Below are positions 13,516 through 27,873 of a stretch of DNA of 64,000 nucleotides, one piece after another. The position numbers were made by a program, and so were the translations under genes. Position 1 is the first letter of the stretch, and every line of letters begins with the position of its first letter. The notes beneath the pieces were generated by a model, which worked only from the letters and a program-made list of their open reading frames with translations, did not search any database and was not told where the DNA came from. This DNA comes from Pogonophryne albipinna (lineage: Eukaryota; Chordata; Actinopteri; Perciformes; Artedidraconidae): NCBI GenBank assembly GCA_028583405.1, contig CM053263.1, positions 2,766,715-2,830,714 on the forward strand, written 5' to 3'.

Positions 13516-15215
13516 AAGAAAAGGCTTGTGCTGAAGTTTCAAAAAAGAAAAGCAATCATTTATTGATTGGTTCAAGTCTGAGATGCAAATTAATTGTATT
13601 CTATGCCCATTGATGACGGATTATAACCAAGTAACCTCATTATGCAAAGCAAAATGTATAAACTGTTGTAAAATGATAAAATACTTAACATTTTTGGAAA
13701 TAAACGTATTTGCTTTCTGAGCAAAAATGATGGATACCAGTTGTATGTCTCACTTTGGTATAAAGCAAGAGCAGGGAAGCAAATTAGCTTATCTTAAAAA
13801 GGCTAAAAGCAGTTACCCGTAGGTCTGTCCAAAGTTCACAAATAAACCTAACGACAACTCTAAGCTCAGTATTTAAGAAATGTTTAATCCGTGTACGAAC
13901 AGAAAGGCACAAACAAATAGTTAGCTTTTGGCCAGGATATACTTTCTGCCTGCTACTAGTCTTTATGCTAAGCTAAGCCAACATCCTTTTCGCTCTTGTT
14001 CTTTACTTAGAAAAACTGTAACTTTCATAATGAACAATTCAATATTGTTTCTGATCAACTCATATTAAACATGAGTAATTGCCCTACAAGTGTGGAAACA
14101 AGTTCAATCTCATTAGTACATTTTACACAGATAGTTCCTAATACACTCAATTTCTTTGTGGTTAGACATTATGAACCCAATCATTGAGAGTGCAACTCCT
14201 TCATCTATTTTTCAGCAGATTGATTGCTCAGTCCTTATCTCCATCTAAGTGATTGATTGATCACTTCCCATTAGCTGGTAGCACAAAATAGAGGTGATCT
14301 TACAACAATGTCGCCACTTCAGCTGAGAGGAAGGCCGAGGCCACCTCACGTCACCTGAGTGATGGTGTCAATAAAAGGCTATGATGGATCCTCTGCCCAC
14401 AGCAGGTGGGGACGCTATAGGAAATCAATGGCTAATAAAACTAATGCTCTGCTCCCCTCAGGACAGAAATATATCAGAGGCAGTGAAAAGAAAGACAGAG
14501 TTGGGATTCGAAGGGTTGAAAACTCACGCCGTAACAAAGCAGCAGAATTGATTCAATTTTTAAATGTTTAAAGGTCACCTATTATGCAAAATCCACTTTT
14601 TCATGTCTTTTAAGCATGTGTCCCCTCTGTGTAAAGAGTTTCTGAAAGTTTCAGGAAAAAAGATTCACTCACTTTTTGTCCTGATCCATTTATATAAAAA
14701 CCTGTCTGAAAATGAGCTGATCAGATTTTGGCCACTTTATGATGTCATAACGATTTTTTGGCTTGTGTAACTATTAGCCAATAACCAACCAAGGTAACCT
14801 CCGCCCACCTTATCACCTGAATCTCCTCCTAGAGCACCATTAGGCGCTTTCACACCGCAGTACTTTTCCCACTTTAGTTCTGATATAGTTCCGAAATTTT
14901 GCGTTCACACCAAAAAATCCGGAAGAAAAATTTGTTAATGAGAACCTTTTTACCCCCTTTTCCGTCCCTGCTAGAGAGCAGGGACTTTCGTGGGAGAAAA
15001 AGGTTCCTATTTCTGATTGGCTGGGCGGATTGCAAACCATACCCCGTAAAACTCCCAAAAGGTTTTGTGAAGCCGCCATTTTATTACCCTGACATTAGCA
15101 TTATTATCATTAGCCCAGCGCACAAACGCAGAGAGACTAACTTATGGCAACACAAAAGAAAACATTGGAGCGGTGGAGATGAGGAGGTGTCGGCGTTCTG
15201 GCGATTTACTCGGAA

Positions 15216-15262
15216 GGCTTCAGTAGAAGCTGCTGGGAGTCCCAGCAGCTTCTACTGAAGCC
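15216..15262. repeat. Perfect palindrome, 23-bp arms
   Basis: Arm GGCTTCAGTAGAAGCTGCTG (first 20 bases) pairs with its exact complement across a single base at 15239. It would form a near-loopless cruciform or hairpin. It lies near the middle of the nested element at 14841-15517. Confidence 0.93.
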
Positions 15263-15432
15263 AGTCCCCAACTCCGGGGACTTCCGGCCGGGGACTTTGG
15301 GCGGCAGTATACGCCGTGAAGTTGTTTGCGGCCTGCCAGTAAACCCAAAGCAGAAGAAGAAGAAGTGACGTCAGCGGCTTCATTTGCCTAATCCTCCCCC
15401 AGGGACTTATTCCGGTGTGAACGCGATCTGTA

Positions 15433-15470
15433 CTTAGTTCATGAGAACTAAAGAGTTCTCATGAACTAAG
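15433..15470. repeat. Inverted repeat, 17-bp arms, 4-nt loop
   Basis: Arm CTTAGTTCATGAGAACT (15433-15449) pairs exactly with 15454-15470. It sits close to the right end of the element and may be a duplicated piece of subterminal sequence. Confidence 0.9.
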
Positions 15471-15749
15471 TTCTGATGAACCTTTGTGGGAAAAGTACTG
15501 CGGTGTGAAAGCGCCTATTGTGTTATTTTTAACCAAATATCTCTCACAGGGGCGTGGGGAGTGGCTCCTTATTTTCATCTAAAGTAACAGACAGAGAATC
15601 AGCACAGAGGGGTTTATGGGATGCTACAATGGGTGATCTGTTTGGTATTTGGAGCCAAACACTTCAGAGACATGTTTTGTATATATCTGAGACCTATAAT
15701 ATATTGATGAAAAACAGTATTATAGGGGACCTTTAACAAGGAAACTTAA

Positions 15750-16432
15750 AGGGGACCTATCATGCAAAATGCACTTTGTGGTGTCTTTTATACATAAATG
15801 TGTCCCCGGTGCGTCGGGGAACTCACGCAGCGTCAGAAAATAAAACCCTCTCCCTCTTCCTCCGTACTTAAATCTTTTAAAAACAGGGGTACAACGAGCG
15901 GATACAGATTTGCTGCAGATCTGACGTCAAATCGGCAGCGGACCCACAGAAAGTTGCTATCAGAAACAATGCCTGACGTGTTTTGGACGTCTTTGTTTAC
16001 ATTAGCAAGCCTCGCTAACACTCAGAGCTAACCTGTACTGGAGAGCACTTGTGTTTAAAAAGCAGGAAATAAAAAAAGGAACTCACCTTATGATAAACCC
16101 GCAAGAGAAAAAGCATTTGAGCTCTATACTGTTTCAGAAATAATCCTTGATGTGGTTTAGAACAGTATGGCGTTTTATCACAGCAGAATGTAACTTTATC
16201 TCCGGTAGAATTCCTATCAGTCATTAGCTCCGCCTCTTTATTTATTTTTTTAAAGCTAGGGACCCAAAATCTGCGTTTCTCTAATAGGGCTGCAAACGAG
16301 GGGTATGAGCAGTATGAGGCATGGCTACAACGGGTGATCTGTTTGGTATTTTAAACAAAAAACTTCAAAGACATGTTTTGTATAGGTATGGCCCTACAAT
16401 ATATTTTTCAAATATAGCATGATAGGTCCACT
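15750..16432. mobile_element. TTAA-flanked non-autonomous transposon, second copy
   Basis: Ends AGGGGACCTATCATGC and, read inward from the right, AGTGGACCTATCATGC. It is flanked by TTAA (15746-15749) and TTAG (16433-16436), one base decayed. The internal sequence at about 16050-16150 recurs in inverted orientation at 54990-55090 in mettl25 intron 3. No coding capacity is recognised. Confidence 0.75.
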
Positions 16433-16436
16433 TTAG

Positions 16437-19400
16437 TGTACATTTGCAGATTCACAAGAGGTCTGTGCAGCAAATATGCAGTATTCATACTATTAAAAAA
16501 AGACATATGTATGAGAGTGCAAGATAATTGGAAAACAATTGAGACTCAGGTTTGGGGGACTTTAATTTTCAGTTCAACAGCAAATTATAGTTTCACAACT
16601 CCATGAACACCCCTAAGACCACCAGGAACGTCTTTGGAAAAAGGCTCCAATAAACACATTTTGTTTCTGCCTTTCACATTAAGATAGGAGCTTTTACTGT
16701 AGAATTCATATCTAAAAAAAAGTTGCACCTAATAAATATGCCATATGCCTACAGTATGGTAACGTGCCCAACAGCATTCATAGTGAGAAACACATTTAAA
16801 TGAGCCAATAGCCAGGAGCACTTGATGCTTAGAGTTTTATATGCTTTCCTACACATCCAGCTCTTATCACGGTAACAGAGGCCAACTTTTACACCATCCA
16901 TCCACATCCCACCAGTGGGATCCAGAAAGGAAAACAACCTCCAGCATGTTACGAGAAAACAAATGAGCAGCCAATCAGTCTGTCCAAATTCTGCATCCAG
17001 TGCGGTCCCGATTGTTTGATTACAGTGTCTGCCTGCAGACGGGTAATTAGGGTGGGCTCCCCGAGTTGCCTGCATCCACAGTGATAAATGTGACGCTTGA
17101 TTAAAAACGGATTGAGTGCTGTTCTCCGTCTCCACCAGACAATACATAAATCACAGCTGTGTGCAGGCTGATGAGGATTTAGAATACCAGACAGATGTTG
17201 CTCATACAACATTGTTGCATCTCCAGAAATGTATGACATTTTTCTGGGGGTCTTAATGGGGGTCTTAATCTCTAATATATGCAAAAATTGAGCAACAGGA
17301 CTGTTACTTTATATTTAAATGTCCACCTTCAATTTGAATGAGGGGAAATTGAATATTGAATATGTATTTAACTGGTGGAAATCCAGTTGACTTTTTCTGG
17401 ACGCATTTAGTGCTTATTTCAGATTCATAAACTGTGATGCATACGTTTTACATTTAGAAAATTGGAGACTTGAATAAAATAGATGACAGTAAATTGTAGG
17501 CAGTTACATGGTTTTAATTGAAAAACAATGCTGTATTACCTCATTTATGTAATCCTTTTCCTGTCAGAGTGTTGCACCTTCAGTAGCGTGACTATTTCTC
17601 TATCACCATTATGTGACAAGACAACTCCTATTCCCTTTTCTCTCACCTTCTTAATTCATCACCTTCTGCTTCAACAATCAATTCCTTTAGCCTAGTTCCA
17701 GAGAAGCAGCGGGTGTTGGCACAGTGACCTATATAAACGTGCCCCTCCAGTCACCTACACTCATCATTATGGAAGCCCCACTTCCCCACCTGAATTGAAA
17801 GGGGGGGGGACCGAGCGAAAACACGTTGTCTGGCATTGATTCTTCTCTACAGGGAATAGAGGGAAAGGTTGATGGGTCGTGGGGAGTCACGACTCAGAAA
17901 GGACGGCCAATATAATCATTTGTATGCACATATGTTCCGATGTATTAACACACTTACAGAGCACCAGGTGTGCCCACAGTGCATTGACAATACCCACCGA
18001 TACGCTCTCCAGAGTGTTGCCGGCCTACTTCCTTCAATGGAATCAAAAGCATGGCAGACCTTGGCAATGTCCAGCTGGGGTTCTCGCCAAGGAAAGAGAG
18101 TTCTTTCTCTCTATTCTGCACCAAAAATCTGTTTATAAGACTCTGCAAACCATTGAAACTTCAAGTACTTTTAAGTTCCCCTGACCCTAGTTTTTCTATA
18201 AAAGTAGCACACAGGATTAATTAGTAAAGAGTACTTTTGCTGAAGGGTATTGTATATGAGGAGTTTATATATTGTTGTCTGTTCTGCGGAAGACAAACTT
18301 CTGTTCAGACTTCGGTGCTCCTTGAGAAAGCAGATCATTTCATATCTTCTGCAGAGATTATAATGAGGAGAACTTTAATTGCTAATGACAATTCACCGAG
18401 CCAGTGGAGGATCTGAATGTTGCCGCACGGCCAAGGGAGCAGCTGGAGAAACAAAGCTGCATTCTGTTCCTGCTTGAAAGCCTTCTGTCTCTGATTAGGA
18501 AAAAAATACTTTAATTCTCCTCCAAAATTGGTTTGTAATCTGATCAGAAATGAAAAAATGCAGCTACTATGAGAATGTTGAGGATTTGTGCCTGGATGTA
18601 AAGAACGAGTTCAGAAAGACTGCAGTGTCACACTCAGGAAGAGCGAAGCCTATTCCTGCTTAGATAGCTTTCAATGGTCACATTCAAATGAAGCATTGGT
18701 AATGGCCCAGCATGCTGCACGAACAGGCTGTCCAGCACTGTAACCAATCCAGAATAGGCCCTCCTTTCTTCTGCCGTGACCAGTTGTCACATTCCAGCAT
18801 TAGCCAGAGAGAAACTGTAGCAATAGAGGGGTACCACAAGGGCCAACCCAAACCAAATCAGTCTTCTTTTCAAGGATCCGTGCTAATTATCTCAGATCTT
18901 TTCAAGTCTGATCTGTGATCTGTTCAACACGGCTGGTACAACGAAACCATTTGCCTGAACTCAACTCTCACATTGGAACCAATGAAGTCAAACCCCATCC
19001 ATTTGACCCTTAACTTAGGACAAAGCAAAAGACGACTAAAGTGGTTTAAAGGTAGTTTAACTCGAGCATCGTTTTCACTCAGCTCTGAAAAAACCTTAAC
19101 AATTCTAATTCTGTCAATGGTACAAAAGCAAGCGCAAATTGATATAGCTTATGAATTATGAGACCAACAGCAGCTAGTGAAATAATAAAATATGTTAGAT
19201 GCAATTCCCTGCAGGAGGTTTAATATAATCCAAGTGTGTCATGCTATCAGCAGGGGTTCCGAAATATATGGCACTGTTTAAATGCGGCAGGAAACTCCAT
19301 AATAAAAACTATAAAACGCATTGTGTAGCATCATAACAGTATTATATTCCCCTCTAAGAAGGACTAGGGGGACAAGCAGACATGATGTCATGCTAGTGCT

Positions 19401-22400
19401 AAAACTTCATGACTTTTTTATGTTTTACAAATGATTGTAGCAAAGTCATTCTTATTTTATATATTCCTAGAAAACACTGATGGGAAGAATATTTCCTCTA
19501 CAATAAAACAAGGATGGACATTAAGCTGGAAAGGAAAGATTCAACAGACAGTTAGCTTAGCATAGACTACCAGACCACTGCAACCTCACTGATTAGAAGG
19601 ACAGTGTGTATTATTAAAGGGAATCTATTAACAGGATTAACAGGTAATCTCTCCAATAAAAGATAGCCCAATTTTCACGTCACATGTCTGTGTGAAACAG
19701 GGAAAAAGAGTGCAATTTACGGACATCATCTTTCCTGTCTGCTACAGGGACGTCACATGGTCTGTTTCTTGTGCTGATAACAATATCAGTGAGTACATGC
19801 TGGAAAAAAAACAGGGAGGCCACAGACTGTAGATTAAATCTTCAAGTCAGCAGCCTCGGCAATGGATTGACTGGATGTGGTATCACGGTAATGAGTGAGC
19901 CTAGGAGGGGAAATGTCTGTGGGGATTTTTAGATGAAATGCACCCAGCTTGGTGGATGAGCTGGCACTGTCGCTCTCAGTGGTGACCTTTAATATGTCTC
20001 GCCATGTCTACAGAGCGAGATACAAATCTACACGCAGGACGGCCTTTGTGTGTTTCCTCAGCTCAAATTCACATGAAAAAGAATGTCTGATCGTCTAGGT
20101 TGCAGAATTTATTTTAGGCGGGAGGGCAACCAATCAAAGTATTGACACAATCCAAGCTCTCTGTTGCATATTTCTCAAAATGAAAGTGAAAATGCACCAC
20201 AGAGCTCCAATACACTGGCCATGTTCTTATCAAAAGAGAACCATGAATAATTCAGTGACCTTCAGTACAATCCTGGATTAAAAGATGAAAATAATAAATT
20301 GAAAGTGTGAGTGGGGTGCTATATTTCACCTCGAAATACATCAAAAATAAATGACAGTGTTGTCATAGCTCATCATGAAAGTCCTATAACCCCAGCCTCT
20401 CCCAGTCCATTGACCCATGAATATCAAAACGATGGTAAAAGACAAATTACATTCTGTAGAAAGATAAATATTGTGGCTGGTTGATCTCAGTCTGACTGAG
20501 ACAGGAAAACAGCTACTATTAAATCCAGATTCCTCCCATTTATCAAGGCTGACTTCCATTGCTTACAGTCAGCACTGTTATTTTTACTTAAACAGTGATT
20601 CACCTTATCTCCAGCAAGCTACGGAGACAAACTGCAGAAATGAGATCAGTTCCCCTCGGTCGGATGGATGAGCGGACTATTGAGCATAAATGGGCAGGCC
20701 ATCAGAATCGGAAAATTGGCTTTAATGTTTCCTGACCTTGCATAGATAATGAAAGAGGAGAGTTAAATTGAAGGATGGTGTGCTTTACGGTTCTAAACAC
20801 AGAATAATTACCTTGCTACTGAGCCAAACCTGAATGAATTGGTGCATTGCAATTTGGCTGGAAATGATACAAAACCAAAGTCTAGGGCTTTATGAAGAAG
20901 CAGGAAATCCCAGTTCCAAGCTTCGTATCCACTTCCTTTGGTTTCCAACGGTCTATAATAATCACCATCATTTCCTTTCATAGCACAACTCGTGTCATCT
21001 CTTCTCTAAATAGCCTATTGTGCTACAATGAGCCTCCAAACAACACAGCAGCCCTGAGACCTCCACACTTCCTCTATCTGTATTATCTAGTGAAGTTCTG
21101 CTCTTTTAAGCGTTTATCAGGAGGAAACAGGAAACGGAGAAAGGCTATCGCTCCGCAGAATAATTCATGTGGATGGGACTGAAATATGAACATAAGTATC
21201 CCTTCTAAACATGTATGTGTTCACAGAATCAAACAATTTATGTTTTTAAAGAAATGTGAACCTTTATAATACATTTGAAATATTCATGAATATATAATCA
21301 TACGTTTACAGACAAATTACTGCATTCCCATCTTAAATCCCTCTCAACCCTTTCATGTTGACCCTACAGGTTATATTGGGGCAAATTTCTCCGATATCGT
21401 GCTACAAAAACATTGAAGGTAAACCAATACTAACTGTAGCACACTAGACCCCCAGAGCTTCCAGTGTAATCACTTTACTCCTACATCTCAATACCAAACA
21501 CGATAACTGTGCCCTTGAGTTAAGGTAACAGGGCTGTTATCTGATCCCTTCTGAGTCTTAAATCCTTAAAGCCCTCACACCAACTTTTCCCAATCTCCCC
21601 CTCTCAGGTTTTTACGATGTGAGAAGCACAAACCTATTTTCCCCCACACAACGTCAGCCCTGTTCTGACCCAGAAAGCTTTATGCATATTAGTATATTTT
21701 TACAAGAGTTAGCTGGAGTAGCCATGCGTGAAAAGGGAAAAGAGGCTCAGCTAAGGTTCAGTGCCACGGTTGCCAAGCTAATGAATTTGTTGGCTTTGTG
21801 AAGCTACTGCTACTTATTTTATAATTAGGCACAGCAGTGTCACTGTCATGCGGAGAACAATGAGACTTTCATCACAGCTTGCATTGAACAATTTTACCTC
21901 ATCACAAAAATCTGATTTGGGAACCCAAATATGTCACTTTATCCTCAGGAGCCATTTCTTGCTACTCAGCTTAATGAATGAGACTTGGTGGGTGGTTATT
22001 CTTTGGGTTATAAAAATAGCAGGCACATAAAAAAACTCGACTCATCTCAAGTAGTTTTAAAGAACTACTACTGTAGCTAGTAGTAAGGGCTATATTTGCA
22101 ACATTTTGAATATGATAAGCATTAGCAAGATTAAAGGAACTGCTCAATATTTTGGGAATCAAGGTCAATTCCTTTTTGGCCTTTTGTTTTATCAGTATGT
22201 TTTTTATCATAAGGCAAACAGAAAACCATTAGATATACGTTTCATTTCAAATGTAATTTATGAACTGATCAAAGGAATTAGAAGTCTGATTCTGTATTGC
22301 TATATTATTGATGACTAAATGTATGGAATCTGACAATCATCAAGTTAGTTTTAATATTCTGAAATGACCTATCAACCATGGTGTGTAGAGCTTTTTTTAC

Positions 22401-25400
22401 CTGCTGAATTAGATTATAAAAAAACAAGCAGGCAGAAGAAAAAAAAATGTTTGGCAACACTGGCTCCATCTCCACGTTCATTTACACCCTTAACTACTGA
22501 CAGCTTCACAATTACCAGGGACATGTGTCAGTGCACGTGAAAAACACCAACACCTTCACATTTCGCAAATCTGAAGAGCTGGTTGATGAAAGTGAGAGCT
22601 CACTTCAGAGTCAGAACTGATATGAGCAGTAGTGCAGCTGCAAAAAACCCTCGTTTGATTTTCTGTTCCGACAGCTGTTCTTGGCTGCGGACAAAAAAAA
22701 CCTCCACACTCGCTGAAAGGTGATACTCAATGGCTATTGATTACAAAAGGTAGGAAGAGTAACTGCTTGCGATTTGTGCGATCCCCGACTTGGGTTTGGT
22801 TTTGTATTTCGCCACAACTGCTTTAAGTTGCTTTAGAGTCCACCTTCTAGTTTAGCCCCTAAGTGTAATCTAACGCCACAAAAAGGAGCTTTGCTTACAA
22901 AGTGAGTTTAGTGCATTGGGGTAGAAATTCAACCCCATGCTGCTGAACAGTGATGAAGGCTCTCAGTTAGTGAGGAGCATGATGAACCAGATAAGAAACT
23001 TGAGTTCTCACTCCTTTATCTTTGGTTTGTGGTTGTCATCCTCCCAAATCCAGCATGGATGTTGCATGACAAATCTACGGCTTTGGCATGTATATATTTT
23101 GCGCCCTGGCAAAATTGTGAGGCGTGTTGTCCTTGGATACCAGTGTTTTGGGTTGCACATATGGTGTGTATACAGTGAGGGTCGTGGGACTGAAGTTGGC
23201 GGTCCTGTCCTGGCAGACGGGCGGGTCGACTGCGGCCTGAGAAGCTCACGGGGCAGCCAAGGGTTAGCAGCGGCCTCAAACAGTATCATGCATCACTGCC
23301 TGGGACCTAATGGGAGGAGGAACAACCTAAAAATAAACAAACCCAACTCTTCTTGGAGTCTAAGTGGTTCCAAAAGCAAGCGTGGTATTATGTATTAAGA
23401 TTATTAAGCCCGTCATGTATGCTTGCTTTGTGAAGAGAACAGAGGATTTAAACAAAGCGGAAACAAACAGTTGTGTATCATATTTGATTTAAGGACCTCT
23501 TGGTCTTAAAAATGTCCCAAAACGTGGTGTTGGGATAACAATTTCCCAAACCCCAAGGTTACATTTTCAATTTGTTATATACTTTAACGAATACTCAATT
23601 ACCAGAATCCTTGTCATTACTTTATATCAACAACTCACAATTTAGTCGCCCTAATAAGTGATGGTGTCATCTGTGTCGGCAATTCACAATACCACTTACC
23701 AGGCTTTGCTATATCTTAAATTAGTAATGGAATGGAAAATACTATGATAATAGTTGCAAAAAGGTCAAAATGAAGGAAAATTTGAGATTTAGATTTACCC
23801 TAAATCTTGACGAAAATAAATCTACCTTGTGCGGGCCTTAATAGTCTTTTATTATGAAGAACACGTTATACAAGCCTCTCTATTTGCCAGACTGTTGTTT
23901 TTCCTGCCCTTTTAAGCAAAGTAAATGCTGGAGCACATTCCAGTGCAAGAAGACAGGATTTCATGTTTCATCTGTCTTCAGCAGAAATGGCAGATGTGCT
24001 GCCATTTCTTTGCTTAAACCACATAACTATAAACCCAAAGGGAGATTGTCATTCACCCAGCTCAACACGTTGGGTTCAAGCCTTCATTTGTGGCTTTAAA
24101 GCAGATTCAAAGCCACAACATCTGCAGAGTTGACCACTAAGTTCTTTCATGACTAAAATCTGCTAGTAATCAAAGTGAGATTCTTTAGGAAGGCGGGAGT
24201 TCCTATTGTTTGACTAATAATCGATCCCTCCACCACCAAATCTAAGGAGACTAGCAAAAAACAGACATCAACAAAACAAGTAAAAAACATGTAATTGCTT
24301 GAATTCATTGGGATAGTTTATAAGATGTTTTTCACCACCAAACCATACTCTTAATAAGGTTAGCCTGTTTCTCTTCGAAAGAGAGGATCCAAATCTGGTT
24401 AAAAGCCTCATCTTAAATTACTGTTCAAACACTTTTTCATCAGTTTCACTCACCACATTGCTGACTTTAATTTTCCACGTGTCTTAAGGCGGTGTTACTC
24501 ATCTCAAAAACGCTAACAGTAGAAATTCCTCCTGTCAGACACTTTTTCATATCTTAGAGCACAACGCCGAAAAGATTTCTCTCACTCATTTTATAAGCCT
24601 ACATCTTCCATCAATATTGATCTGCTCCGAGCACATACTGTAACTTAAACCGCCTGAACACAACTAGGGGACATGTTTTAGATCATTATTCCCCTGGAGG
24701 CACCCAGATTCATCGCAACATTTACCTCTGTGGAGTGTAACCCATCAAACTGAGCCTTGGGACCGCCATTTATAACAGATAACAATCATAACCACTTATA
24801 GCAAACAGAGAGGATTTAGGGATGACGTGGGTCCTTTTGTTGGAACTCAATTAAAAACGTGTGTCACACATAGAAACTTTAAATGTAATACATGTAAGTT
24901 AAAGGCCAGTCACAAAGAAATCTGCAGATAAACTAATGAAATCTAACCTCTTGCTGAAACTGAATGTACTGCTTCTCTTATCTCAGTATAAATACGTATT
25001 CCTGACCAAACAATGGTCCTTATTAACTGAGCATACTTCCACTTATTACTATCTACATATTATAGATGTATACAATGGACAACAGGCAGTTGCATGAACG
25101 AAAAAAGTGGAAGCAAAACAGTTCTCCCTATGAATTCAGTTTTATATGTAAAAGTGTTCCAGGGAGTTTACAAATGCGTGCACCATTAACATGCGTACAG
25201 GCAAACCAGCATTTCAAATCAAGCACTATGGTTTGAACTGAGATGAAAGGGCACTTTTTTTTTTAAATCCCATGTTGATGTATTTATCGGTCAACCTCAG
25301 AAACCGAGCTAGAAAAGTAACAGATGTTGAAATGGACAGATTTGGATATTCTGTCTTCCTTTGGCGCTTCTCTCCCGTCACAGCTCTGTATCACCTCAGA

Positions 25401-27865
25401 GTTATTTGTGTGGCATGTTTAATCGTCGAAACCTTGTGCAGTTTCAACCCGAAGGATTTTTCAAAGAGAGAATAAAACTGAAATTAGAAAGCGGAATGTA
25501 AGTAAGTAAAATCCAAACCTAACCAAATGCCACCAAACCTAACAAAATTAAAGTGTTTAGCCATTTAGAAACAAAGGGGAAAGATGTTTTCACTTCAATC
25601 CCACTGGGGACCATAATGCTTTTCCAGAGCGACCGTAACGTGATTATGGTCACAAATGCTTTCGGAAACACGACTCTAAATGCTGAAAGCCACTTAGGAT
25701 GCATTTAATTTCCTAATGTTGATTTCATTATCTCTTGTCCTTCAGTCTGAATGTCCTAGTCTTCTTAGGAAAGAGATATTTTACCGGGTCGATTCGTCAA
25801 AAGGTGTTGGAAACCAATATCATTAAAATGTCAGCATCGTGCAAAGAATCATTTGTTAACCTGTCAAAAGTCTTGATGATCAGTATTCAAAGGAGAGCCC
25901 AAAGGTTAAAGTAAATATATTCCCCAAGCTATGGCCAAAACTCTCAAGCAATCAATCTTACAAGCCTGTACAAACATGAAGATATCAGCACCATGATAGG
26001 TTGTTTAAAATATGATTCTACAAACTAGCCTGCCTTTACAATTGGCTTAACACCAGAACCTGTAAACCAGCATATCATGTCTCAATTATTTCCAGAATCA
26101 GAAAATCGGCCTTGCTTAAATCTTCACCCAGCGCCAGTAAAACGTAGCCAAGTTGTTCATTGGGATACTTCTGGCCAAAAGAACGATCTGCTGGGAACTT
26201 AGCAGTGCGCAGGAAAAACACTAGACATGATTGGAAAAGCAGAAACCGTCCAGAACGTCCCGACAAGTTGGAGTGCCTTGAATTATCTGTGCCGCCATCT
26301 CATCGTCGATTTTAAGCACTGCATGTGACATGAATTTGATTATAGGGTAAATGTCAGATAAGATCGTCCCAGCTCAAAAACGCTCCTCCGATTCAATCTT
26401 TCTCTCGCCTTAACCTTTAGCTCATAACTCTGCTCTGATCCCTGAGGGATGAGACCAGGACCACGCGACTCTTGACCCCGAGAGAGGACAGCGTTTGATG
26501 AACGACCAGGGAAGGTCAGACCCCTGATTGGTATTCAACCTCCTCCATCTGAGACCGCTGAACCAAAACGCCAGAGTGTGTCCTCAGGAGCGTAAATTAC
26601 CATGGTGACTTTGATAGATCCACAACACTGGAGGATACTGAACTTTCACTGATGGGATGGAGTGCGAGCGTAGGCAGGGGCAGAGCTGCTGGTAATCTGT
26701 CACCCAGGGGCTTTTTTGACAACCTCGCAGTGTCACGGTCTCATGTACGCTCGGGGTTGATGGATGAATAACCCCGCTGGGCGCTCCACAGGATACATGG
26801 CAAAGGTGTGATGGAACTGGAGCTCATTTCTACCACCACCCTATGTTTCTGCATTATGTCTCCTCCTTCACCTCCACGCACACTCTGTCTTGCTTATGCA
26901 TAACACACAGAGGGGTCACTGGTGGTGCTGAAAAGTAAAGTGGGGGGGGATCTCTGACCTTTAAGGGGTGTCTGGAGATGCTTACCATGACAGCAACAAC
27001 TGAGACCGAATAAGGGAGGTGAGCTGTGCAGTGTCCAGTGTTTTAATCCACAGAATATCTGCCACATACCTTGCATATCACAGATTTCAACATGTGGACG
27101 AGTAATTAATATCGGTTTTGACAGAACTGTTGCAGGAGCCATAAACTACCTGTCCAGTTCCACAGCTGTGGTGATGAACTTTTACATTATTATTCTCAAG
27201 AGCTAAAATGTGTGGCACTCTTTTTTTGTGGATATGAAAGAACTTAAGGCCAGGAATATGATTAATTAATCTATATCAGTGTTTCTTAACTTTCTGGTTC
27301 AGTTACATTTCATTGTTGATTTTCAACACAGGCAAAACATGAAAGCTAAATCAGGAAATGAGTATTACTTTGTGTAAGAAAAATCCATGAACCTAAATGA
27401 TGAGTTGTAGGGCAGACATTATCATTGATTGATTATTGATTGCTGACACAGCTTTTCTCAGTTTTATATCATTGTAAACGGAATGTCTTCTCTGTCTGTG
27501 GGTCGGACAAAGCAAGACATTTGAAGTAGTCACCTTGGAAACAGATTATCCACTAAATGACTTATCGAATAAAAAACTAAAATAATGTGCAAATTAATTA
27601 CGGATGAAAATGAATCATTACTTGCAAACTTTTCTCATGAGACTTTCAGATTTGTCTTGGAAATCTAGTTGCTCCTGACCCCAGATATAACCACTGGTTA
27701 ATCTTACTCATGTATATTTGTATTAATAGCCAGGATATTGCTTATTATACTGTATTCAAGACGTATTAAGAGGCATAAACACTTGTACCTAAAATGAAAC
27801 AGGCTTTTGTAAGTGAACGTTTCTTATGCTGGTCTTTGTTTTAACTGTGCAGTACATGAGTGTTC
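16437..27865. other. Repeat-poor part of tmtc2 intron 1
   Basis: The longest stretch of the window without a recognised mobile element or long microsatellite. I see no exon, tRNA, snoRNA or repeat in it. Open frames up to 153 residues (22937-23398) have no recognisable domain. In a 28-kb first intron such an interval is where conserved regulatory sequence would be expected, but nothing in the sequence alone proves it. Confidence 0.45.
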
Positions 27866-27873
27866 CCCAGAAT

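Larger units (their letters stand above)
14841..15517. mobile_element. Inverted-repeat DNA element nested in a TTAA element
   Basis: 677 bp with 32-bp near-perfect terminal inverted repeats starting TAGGCGCTTTCACACCGCAG. A TA dinucleotide sits at both ends, either as the target site or as part of the repeat. Inside are two strong palindromes (15216-15262 and 15433-15470). No transposase frame is recognised. The superfamily is uncertain. Confidence 0.75.
14572..15732. mobile_element. TTAA-flanked non-autonomous transposon, interrupted
   Basis: Ends AGGTCACCTATTATGC (left) and AGGTCCCCTATAATAC (right, read inward), flanked by TTAA at 14568-14571 and 15733-15736. It is split by a separate inverted-repeat element at 14841-15517, leaving about 484 bp of its own sequence. 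The family (ends AGG, target TTAA) resembles Kolobok/T2 MITEs. A second, related copy starts only 17 bp further right. Confidence 0.75.

Noticed and set aside
22937..23398. 153-residue plus-strand frame in tmtc2 intron 1
   Set aside because: No recognisable domain, no splice or promoter context, and unremarkable length for random sequence in 64 kb.
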